A stretch of DNA of 57,173 nt from contig CAYFIR010000027.1 in NCBI GenBank assembly GCA_964343195.1, positions 1 to 57,173 on the forward strand, read 5' to 3'. The notes under the pieces were generated by a model, which was given only the letters and a program-made list of their open reading frames with translations, did no database searches and was not told the DNA's origin. Below are positions 50,940 to 57,173 of the stretch, one piece after another. This DNA is from CAYVAP01 sp964343195 (GTDB taxonomy: Bacteria > Bacteroidota > Bacteroidia > J057). Position 1 is the first letter of the stretch. The number at the start of each line of letters is the position of its first letter. The position numbers were made by a program, and so were the translations under genes.

Positions 50940-52493
50940 ATGACTCGTAAGCACTTACCAGGTAATTTGTTAAAAATTACAACCAGCGCCTTTTGGAGCC
51001 TTTTGTTTCTTTCTGTGGTCCTTCTCAATGGATGTAAGAAGGAAGAGCCACCGGTTTTTGAACCGTATATACCCGAGGAGCCCACCTCCTGTGATACCTG
51101 CAAAAACGTGAGCTCCGGAGTGGTAGTCCCATTGGAGGACATCACGGACACTTACCCCGCAGTCGTCAACAGTGCCCCTGCTACCTGGGGGCCTTACAAT
51201 GTCCATGACCCGTCCATCATCTACCATGATGGCTACTACTACTGCTACAATACCGATGTGGCCTATGGTCGGGCGGTAGAGTTTGGCAGTACTGCCGGGC
51301 ATCAGATCCGACGCTCTCGTGACATGATCGCCTGGGAGTACCGGGGTACAGCCTTTACTGATTACCCCGTCCGAGGTGAGGCCTATATTAATGCAGGCGG
51401 AGGTACGCCCAACGAAAACCTCTGGGCACCCTATATCACCGAGTATCAAGGTGAGTTCCGGCTCTATTATTCTCTGGCTTCAAATGTAAGCCGACTGAGC
51501 TGCATCGGGCTGGCAACGGCTCCGCATCCCGAAGGCCCCTGGACTGAACAGGGGGTAGTGGTATCTTCGGTTAGCTCTGGAGTACACACCAATGCCATTG
51601 ACCCAACCGTGATCACTACGGATGATGGAAAGCAGTATATGTACTATGGCTCCTCCTGGGACGGTATCTACCGCCTGGAGCTTGATCCGTTAACCGGTCT
51701 TTCCATGGTGCCTGAAAGCAAAGGAGTAAGAGTGGCACACCGTGGCTTCACTGGTGGCACGATGAATGGCAACATCGAGGGGCCAGAGATCATCTACAAC
51801 GAAGAATTTGACAAGTACTACCTCTTTATCGCATATGACTGGTTGGCGACCAAGTACAACGTCCGCGTGGTGCGTTCTGACAATCCAGAAGGGCCATTTT
51901 ACGATTATGATGGCAACCCTGTGAATGTGCTGGAGGATAATGGCCCCATGATCATTGCTCCATATGCCTTCCAGGGGCACCGTGGCTGGCAGGGAGTATC
52001 TCACCCCTCAGTATTCAAGGATGAGAATGGCGATATTTTCATCGCCCACCAGGGCAGACCAGCTGTAAGTCCGGCCTACATGGTGCTGCATGTGCGAAAG
52101 CTCTTCTGGACTGAAGACGGATGGCCCATAGCATCGCCTCAGCGGTATGCTGGTGTGGCACAGGGGGGCATTGCAGAAGCCGATATTGCGGGGGACTGGG
52201 AAAGAATTGTGTTTGGCTACCGTGTTGTCCCCGGATTCGCCGATGAGCAAACCAGCCCGGATCTACAGCGAGCCGATCCCTTGAAAATTGGCTCCGATGG
52301 CACTCTGGATGATGATCCAAATAGTACCTGGAGCTTCAGCGAACCCTGGTTGACCCTCAACTGGGCTGACGGTACGGTCGAAAAAGTACACGTATCCTAT
52401 GGCCGCGATTGGGAGAACGACGTTGAATCAACGCTTGTCTTTACTGGCTTTGATGACGAAGGAACTACCGTTTGGGGAAAGAAAGTGGATTGA
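50940..52493 (+). CDS. GH43 endo-arabinanase-like lipoprotein
   Basis: About 517 residues. Start at MTRKHLPGN; the hydrophobic stretch ends in VVLLNGC, a lipobox, so the enzyme is membrane-anchored. Five-bladed propeller of GH43 (about 80-400). Catalytic triad candidates are Asp90 in VHDPSII, Asp221 in NAIDPTV and Glu280 in IEGPE. GH43 enzymes of this type hydrolyse alpha-1,5-arabinan; the HxDPxI start and the C-terminal lipocalin-like domain (about 425-517: WTEDGWPIASPQRY ... WSFSEPWLTLNWADGTVEKV) agree with the endo-arabinanase subfamilies. Its transcript ends at the strong terminator 14 bases downstream. Exact subfamily not determined. Confidence 0.9.
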   Translation: MTRKHLPGNLLKITTSAFWSLLFLSVVLLNGCKKEEPPVFEPYIPEEPTSCDTCKNVSSGVVVPLEDITDTYPAVVNSAPATWGPYNVHDPSIIYHDGYYYCYNTDVAYGRAVEFGSTAGHQIRRSRDMIAWEYRGTAFTDYPVRGEAYINAGGGTPNENLWAPYITEYQGEFRLYYSLASNVSRLSCIGLATAPHPEGPWTEQGVVVSSVSSGVHTNAIDPTVITTDDGKQYMYYGSSWDGIYRLELDPLTGLSMVPESKGVRVAHRGFTGGTMNGNIEGPEIIYNEEFDKYYLFIAYDWLATKYNVRVVRSDNPEGPFYDYDGNPVNVLEDNGPMIIAPYAFQGHRGWQGVSHPSVFKDENGDIFIAHQGRPAVSPAYMVLHVRKLFWTEDGWPIASPQRYAGVAQGGIAEADIAGDWERIVFGYRVVPGFADEQTSPDLQRADPLKIGSDGTLDDDPNSTWSFSEPWLTLNWADGTVEKVHVSYGRDWENDVESTLVFTGFDDEGTTVWGKKVD

Positions 52494-52506
52494 CGCCTAT
52501 TTTGGC

Positions 52507-52546
52507 GAAGGCAGTGGCCGTTTGGCTCACTGCCTTCATTTTTTTT
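52507..52546 (+). terminator. Intrinsic terminator between the two GH43 genes
   Basis: GAAGGCAGTG and CACTGCCTTC form a perfect 10-bp stem, followed by A and eight T residues. A classical plus-strand terminator. Confidence 0.92.
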
Positions 52547-52655
52547 ATCATAGCTGTTCACTCTACAGGCCTCTACTTGCGGAGTGAAAAAGTTGCCCAA
52601 AACCACAGAAGTAAGTCCCCAGCCCGTATTACCCCCAACTCTTCCCACTACTCGC

Positions 52656-53666
52656 ATGAAAAAGTCAATATTTACGCTCCTGGCCATCCTGGTTTCCCTG
52701 TCTGCCATCGCCCAGCGAGGCTGGCAAAAGGTCGGGGAGATACGCCAGGATATCTCCGTCCATGATCCCGTGATGATCATGCAGGATTCGGTTTATTACC
52801 TGTTTTGTACCGGGCGTGGTATCGGTCGATACCGCAGCACCGATATGAAAAACTGGGAGCGGCTACCGGGAGTATTCGAAGAAGCGCCGGACTGGGTGAT
52901 GGAAAAACTGCCAGAGTTCAGAAACCATATCTGGGCCCCCGACGTGGCCTATCACAATGGGCGCTATGTGCTGTTTTATTCCGTCTCCCGATTTGGTAAA
53001 AATACCTCCTGCATCGGCATGGTGAGTACGCCCAGCCTCCATCCCGATGATCCCAACTACGAATGGACTGACCACGGACCAGTCATTTGTTCCATTCCGG
53101 GTGAAGACGACTGGAATGCCATTGATCCCAATTTGATCTTCGATGAAGAGGGACAACCCTGGATGTCATTTGGCTCCTTCTGGGGCGGGATGCAGTTATT
53201 TCTCATGTCTGCTGACCTGACCGGTCCCAAAGGAGAAGGAGACACGCAGGTGATCGCGACACGTGGGCAATCGGAACGAGAGAATATCCTGAAAGCCGGA
53301 GACGGAGCGATTGAAGCGCCTTTCATGATCAAACGTGGGGATTGGTACTACCTGTTCGTATCTTTTGATTTCTGTTGTCGGGGCGAAAACAGCACCTACA
53401 ACATCCGGGTAGGCCGCTCAAAACAGGTTACAGGGCCGTTTTTGGACAAAGACGGAGTGGATATGGTGGACGGAGGAGGTTCACTGGTGCTAAAAGGAAA
53501 TGAGCGATATGCGGGAGTGGGGCATAATGCAGTTGAAAATTTCGGAGGCCAGGACTATCTTATCTGCCATGGCTATGACCTGGAAGCGGAGGGCCATTCA
53601 AGGCTGCTCATTTTTCCCATGGAATGGAGCGAAGACCTGTGGCCCGTGGTTTCCTGGGACCAGTAA
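52656..53666 (+). CDS. GH43 arabinan endo-1,5-alpha-L-arabinanase
   Basis: About 336 residues, soluble exported form (MKKSIFTLLAILVSLSAIAQ). The frame runs back to a GTG at 52584, but the signal peptide fixes the start at 52656. GH43 propeller with Asp37 in VHDPVM, Asp157 in NAIDPNL and Glu220 in IEAPFM, which lie close to the positions in well-studied single-domain endo-arabinanases. Other typical segments: HIWAPDVAYHNGRYVLFYSV, GSFWGGMQLF and SFDFCCRGENSTYNIRVGRS. It lacks the extra C-terminal domain of the previous gene. galM follows 63 bases later and is probably cotranscribed, because no hairpin lies between. Confidence 0.93.
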   Translation: MKKSIFTLLAILVSLSAIAQRGWQKVGEIRQDISVHDPVMIMQDSVYYLFCTGRGIGRYRSTDMKNWERLPGVFEEAPDWVMEKLPEFRNHIWAPDVAYHNGRYVLFYSVSRFGKNTSCIGMVSTPSLHPDDPNYEWTDHGPVICSIPGEDDWNAIDPNLIFDEEGQPWMSFGSFWGGMQLFLMSADLTGPKGEGDTQVIATRGQSERENILKAGDGAIEAPFMIKRGDWYYLFVSFDFCCRGENSTYNIRVGRSKQVTGPFLDKDGVDMVDGGGSLVLKGNERYAGVGHNAVENFGGQDYLICHGYDLEAEGHSRLLIFPMEWSEDLWPVVSWDQ

Positions 53667-53729
53667 CATGGCTCGTATTTCAGTGATCATTGAATAGTGA
53701 AAATTCAACAAATCAATCAACAACTCCCA

Positions 53730-54887
53730 ATGAGGATAAATCACCTACTCGCTGGATGGCTATTGCTGTCCGTTCTCGCCTGTCAACCAGCAAAGCAGGA
53801 AGAAGAAACTACAAACGAAGCAAGCGAATTTGCCTGGACCGACGCTTCAGGATTTCAGGGAACCATAGACGGAATGGAGACCGATCTCTATTACCTGTCG
53901 AATACCGGAGTTCGAGCTGCTGTTACCAACTATGGAGGCATCCTTGTGAGCCTTTGGGTCAAGGATAAAAACGGAGAGTGGACCGACGTCTCCAGTGGCT
54001 TTAACAGCATCGAAGCCTACCAGGAAAATGGAGGTTTCTACGGAGCTACCATCGGACGCTATGGCAACCGCCTCGCCAATGGCGAGATCACAGTCGAAGG
54101 CGAAACCTACAGCCTTTCGCTCAACGATGGCCCCAACACCCTGCACGGTGGCGCCGAAGGATTTTTTGCCAAAGTCTGGAAGGCTAACCAGCCAGACTCT
54201 CAGACCCTGGTGTTGACCTACACCTCAGTTGATGGAGAAATGGGCTTCCCCGGAAACCTCGATGTCGAGGTAACCTATACCCTGACCGACGACCCTGGCT
54301 TCCGGGTGGATTACAAGGCTAGTACCGATGCCCCTACCGTCGTCAACCTGACCAACCACGCCTATTACAACCTCAATGGTGAAGGCAGTGGTACCATCAA
54401 CAACCATGAGCTGATGATTCCCGCTTCCCGTTACACCCCGGTGGACAGCACCCTGATCCCTACCGGAGAACTGGCTGAAGTGGCAGGCACTCCCTTTGAC
54501 TTCCAGGAGCTTACCGCCATTGGAGCGCGGGTAGACGCTGAAGATGAGCAATTGGCGCTTGGACGAGGCTATGACCACAACTTCGTACTGGATGCAGGCA
54601 AGACCGAAGACCTGCATCAGGCTGCCGTCGTGATCGGCGACAAGAGCGGCATCCGCATGGAGATCCTGACCCAGGAGCCCGGCATACAGTTCTACGGCGG
54701 AAACTTCATGGATGGCTCTTTTGCAGGCAAGGCCGGTAACGATTATGGCTTCCGCATGGCTTTCTGCCTGGAAACCCAGCATTTTCCAGACAGCCCAAAT
54801 CAGCCGGACTTCCCTTCTACCCAGCTGAATCCCGGCGAGGAATACTCCACTAGCACCCTTCATACCTTTAGCGTAGTGAAGGAGTAG
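53730..54887 (+). CDS. galM: Aldose 1-epimerase (mutarotase) lipoprotein
   Basis: About 385 residues. The frame begins with GTG at 53697; ATG at 53730 (MRINHLLAGWLLLSVLAC) gives a clear lipobox and is preferred. Interconverts alpha and beta anomers of galactose, glucose or arabinose. Family motifs: NYGGILVSLWVKDKNG, GATIGRYGNRLANG, NTLHGGAEGFFAKVW, NLTNHAYYNL (catalytic His), and QEPGIQFYGGNF (catalytic Glu). Unlike cytosolic GalM it is exported and lipid-anchored, as often seen in polysaccharide loci, so it acts on sugars released outside the inner membrane. Followed by its own terminator, then GH97. Confidence 0.94.
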   Translation: MRINHLLAGWLLLSVLACQPAKQEEETTNEASEFAWTDASGFQGTIDGMETDLYYLSNTGVRAAVTNYGGILVSLWVKDKNGEWTDVSSGFNSIEAYQENGGFYGATIGRYGNRLANGEITVEGETYSLSLNDGPNTLHGGAEGFFAKVWKANQPDSQTLVLTYTSVDGEMGFPGNLDVEVTYTLTDDPGFRVDYKASTDAPTVVNLTNHAYYNLNGEGSGTINNHELMIPASRYTPVDSTLIPTGELAEVAGTPFDFQELTAIGARVDAEDEQLALGRGYDHNFVLDAGKTEDLHQAAVVIGDKSGIRMEILTQEPGIQFYGGNFMDGSFAGKAGNDYGFRMAFCLETQHFPDSPNQPDFPSTQLNPGEEYSTSTLHTFSVVKE

Positions 54888-54921
54888 GCTATCCACTGAA
54901 AGAGAATCCAGAACAGAAAAT

Positions 54922-54956
54922 GGGCAATTGCGAGGTGATTCGCGATTGCCCTTTTT
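54922..54956 (+). terminator. Terminator after galM
   Basis: GGGCAATTGCG and CGCGATTGCCC pair with one wobble, followed by TTTTT; 34 bases past the stop. Confidence 0.85.
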
Positions 54957-55000
54957 GCTTACATTGGTCTTATGCCGCAATGATGCGACCTTGTCGTATT

Positions 55001-55052
55001 GGCTCGTGAGCTTTTGTAAAGCGAAACGTCAAGTCACAGCGTCTCTGACGCT
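55001..55052 (+). repeat. Half copy of the cloverleaf repeat, copy D
   Basis: GGCTCGTGAGCTTTTG, AAAGCGAAACGTCAAG and CAGCGTCTCTGACGC match the right arm of copies A and B. The left arm is not recognisable. It ends 28 bases before the GH97 start, so it lies in the leader or promoter of that gene. Confidence 0.7.
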
Positions 55053-55080
55053 TTTCCCTTTTGTCAGTAAAACCTTTCCC

Positions 55081-57009
55081 ATGCGACTGATTCTCCTACT
55101 ACTCCTGCCTGGCCTATTAGCCACAGCATGTTCATCCTCAACCGAAATGAAAACCCTATCCAGCCCCGATGGGAAAGTGGTGGTCCGCCACTTCCTCAAT
55201 GATCAGGGGCAGTTTTTCTACACCGTCTCCCGATCTGGCGAGCAGGTAATTGACACTTCCGCCCTGGGGTTGGTGCTGGAAAGTGCCGACCTCAGCCGAG
55301 GACTCGCCATTGAGTCTGTGACCGAAATGGAGTCGGTCAGCGATTCCTACACTCTCCTGAATGGGAAGCAAAAGGAATGTAGCTATGAAGCCAATCGGCA
55401 GGAGGTTCGCTTTGTAGCGAAAAACGGACTGCAACTGCTTGTCGTATTTCAGGTTTCGAATGATGGTGCAGCTTTTCGCTATCGGGTAGAGGGAGATGTG
55501 GCTGGCACCCAGCATATTACAGAGGAATTGACCACCTTCGTCGTCGGCGGATCGGCCCGTGGATGGCTGCATCCCCACGCTGAGGCACAAACCGGCTGGA
55601 GCAATACCCAGCCTTCCTACGAAGAATACTACGAAAAAGGCATTCCCGCCGGAACTCCCTCAACACTGGGGCAGGGCTGGTCATTTCCTGCGTTATTCCA
55701 AAAGGAAGGAAACTGGCTGCTGATCAGTGAGACTGACATGAGCAAAGAATATTGTGGTTCCCACCTTGGACATGAGTCAATTGGGGGTAAGTACCAACTG
55801 GTCTTTCCGCAGGATCCCGAACGAACCGGACCTGAAGCGCCACTGTTTCCCGCCGCGGAACTACCTCTTGAATCTCCCTGGCGCATGATTGTGTTGGGCG
55901 ACAACCTTGGTACCATCGTAGAATCGACCCTGGCCTCGGATTTGGCTCGTCCCGCCGTCTTCGAAGATACTGACTGGATCAAGCCGGGCCATGCTTCCTG
56001 GAGTTGGGTGCTGCTCAAGGATGATTCCACCGTTTTCCCTGTGCAAAAGCAGTTCGTCGACTATGCGGCCGAGATGGGTTGGGAGTACTGCCTGATCGAT
56101 GCCCAATGGGACACGCAGATCGGCTACGAAAAAATCGCGGAGCTATCCCAATATGCCCAGAGCAAAGGGGTCGGCCTCATCCTGTGGTACAACTCCAATG
56201 GCTCATGGAATGAGGCTCCTCAGACTCCCCGCAATCGGATGCATACGGCGGAAGTACGGAGGGAAGAATTTGCGCGGCTTCAGGACATGGGCATCAAGGG
56301 ACTGAAGATTGACTTCTTTGGTGGAGACGGGCAATCCTTCATGGCCTACTACCAGGATATTCTGGAAGATGCCGCGGATTATGGCCTGCTGATCAACTAC
56401 CACGGGGCGACGATTCCGCGTGGCTGGTACCGCAGCTATCCCAATCTCATGACCATGGAATCCGTCCGAGGCATGGAGTTCGTGACCTTTGAGCAGGCGA
56501 ATGCCGACCAGGCTCCGACTCACTGTGCAGTTTTGCCTTTCACCCGAAATGTGACGGCCCCGATGGATTTCACGCCAATGGCCCTGCAGGGAGTTCCCAA
56601 CATCGAGCGTCGTACCAGCGCTGCCTTCGAACTGGCGCTTTCGGTACTGTTTCAGTCGGGCATTCAGCATTATGCCGAGACACCGAGGGGCATGGCCCAG
56701 CAGCCTGGCTACGTGGTGGAATTTGTGAAGAGCATCCCGCCGATCTGGGAGAAAGTACGCTTCCTCGAGGGTTTTCCCGGCAAATACGTGGCCCTGGCGC
56801 GGCGCTCAGGCGATACCTGGTACATTGGGGCCATCAACGCCCAGGACCTGCCCCAGACGATTGAACTTGATCTCAGTCGGTTGAAAGCTGGCGGCAGTGG
56901 CTATCTGATCCGGGAGGAAGAGGATAGCTGGCTGCGCGAAGAACTTCCCTCTCCTCAGGTTTCGCTCAACCTTGGCTCCAATCAGGGGGCTGTTTTGGTG
57001 TGGAAATAG
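55081..57009 (+). CDS. GH97 glycoside hydrolase, probably retaining alpha-galactosidase
   Basis: About 642 residues. Start at MRLILLLLLPGLLATAC, a lipoprotein signal; the open frame upstream is the half copy of the cloverleaf repeat and is not expected to be translated. N-terminal beta-sandwich (about 20-270), then the barrel (about 280-540), then a small C-terminal domain. GIKGLKIDFFGGDGQ places Asp411 where retaining GH97 enzymes have their nucleophile; inverting SusB-type members use Glu at other positions. INYHGATIPRGWYRSYPNLM and MESVRGMEF are typical. The retaining subgroup contains alpha-galactosidases, so release of alpha-galactose or of a beta-L-arabinopyranoside, which has the same geometry, is the likely activity. 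Confidence 0.94.
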   Translation: MRLILLLLLPGLLATACSSSTEMKTLSSPDGKVVVRHFLNDQGQFFYTVSRSGEQVIDTSALGLVLESADLSRGLAIESVTEMESVSDSYTLLNGKQKECSYEANRQEVRFVAKNGLQLLVVFQVSNDGAAFRYRVEGDVAGTQHITEELTTFVVGGSARGWLHPHAEAQTGWSNTQPSYEEYYEKGIPAGTPSTLGQGWSFPALFQKEGNWLLISETDMSKEYCGSHLGHESIGGKYQLVFPQDPERTGPEAPLFPAAELPLESPWRMIVLGDNLGTIVESTLASDLARPAVFEDTDWIKPGHASWSWVLLKDDSTVFPVQKQFVDYAAEMGWEYCLIDAQWDTQIGYEKIAELSQYAQSKGVGLILWYNSNGSWNEAPQTPRNRMHTAEVRREEFARLQDMGIKGLKIDFFGGDGQSFMAYYQDILEDAADYGLLINYHGATIPRGWYRSYPNLMTMESVRGMEFVTFEQANADQAPTHCAVLPFTRNVTAPMDFTPMALQGVPNIERRTSAAFELALSVLFQSGIQHYAETPRGMAQQPGYVVEFVKSIPPIWEKVRFLEGFPGKYVALARRSGDTWYIGAINAQDLPQTIELDLSRLKAGGSGYLIREEEDSWLREELPSPQVSLNLGSNQGAVLVWK

Positions 57010-57034
57010 GATAAGGATTTAACCAGTGCCATCG

Positions 57035-57066
57035 GAATTAAGTAATTGCTCATTCGTAATTCGTAT
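57035..57066. repeat. Degenerate AATTCGTA-type repeat after GH97
   Basis: GGAATTAAGTAATTGC, then TCATTCGTAATTCGTA. Similar to the words at 2966-2994 and 21429-21459, all just past gene ends. Confidence 0.45.
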
Positions 57067-57087
57067 AAAATGTTGACCAGTAACACT

Positions 57088-57106
57088 TTTCCCGCAGAGC
57101 GGGAAA
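57088..57106. terminator. Possible terminator hairpin after GH97
   Basis: TTTCCCGC-AGA-GCGGGAAA, 8-bp perfect stem, 79 bases past the stop. No T-run on the plus strand, so weak. Confidence 0.4.
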
Positions 57107-57173
57107 TAACTGATCCCGAATTTCGAATGCGAAGCACTAGGCATTAGTTTCGACCTATCAAAAGGGCCTCTGA

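Overview
This is one 57 kb stretch of a Bacteroidota chromosome with about 53% GC by eye. The evidence is a SusC/SusD pair, Por (type IX) secretion C-terminal sorting domains of both type A and type B, a hybrid two-component regulator, many lipoproteins, very weak Shine-Dalgarno sequences, and a MaeB-type malic enzyme. The mix of proteins suggests a marine or freshwater polysaccharide degrader, perhaps of the Saprospirales/Lewinella kind; that placement is inference. No rRNA, tRNA, CRISPR array or intact transposase was seen.

Layout. 0-8 kb (minus strand): a secreted SGNH acetylesterase downstream of a SusD/SusC glycan uptake pair, then a 450-bp array of hairpin repeats. 8.5-15 kb: a PhoX-like (DUF839) lipoprotein, a CE7-like acetyl esterase, a small Excalibur lipoprotein, a Crp/Fnr regulator with an adjoining lipoprotein, and a small membrane-anchored BamE-like gene interrupted by a -1 frameshift. 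This part is rich in dispersed repeats, including a 160-bp MITE-like element. 15.5-25.3 kb: a GH31 enzyme, a T9SS-secreted esterase, an ADP-ribosylglycohydrolase lipoprotein and a di-heme peroxidase with an imelysin-like N-terminus. It ends in a head-to-head junction of two 5'-truncated genes (PhoX-like and FG-GAP). 25.4-35.3 kb (plus): a TonB-dependent receptor, a GH2 enzyme with a LamG-like insertion, an esterase and maeB. 35.5-44.4 kb: a 1841-residue repeat protein with a T9SS type B tail, a DUF1835 protein, an M20 peptidase-like lipoprotein and a PepSY-type membrane protein. 44.6-57.0 kb (plus): GH51, a hybrid two-component sensor, two GH43 arabinanase-like enzymes, aldose 1-epimerase and GH97.

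How it fits together. The last 12.5 kb reads as an arabinan or arabinogalactan utilisation locus: endo-arabinanases, arabinofuranosidase, a probable alpha-galactosidase, a mutarotase and their own sensor. The GH2, GH31, SGNH, CE7 and SusCD genes could widen the programme to acetylated pectic or hemicellulosic side chains. They are in separate transcription units, so one shared substrate is only an inference.

The least explained parts are intergenic: a cloverleaf-like repeat family whose stems change in a compensating way between copies; a perfect palindrome covering the GH2 start codon; a canonical T TTA AAG slip heptamer exactly where the small BamE-like gene changes frame; and several classes of degenerate word-like repeats next to gene ends.
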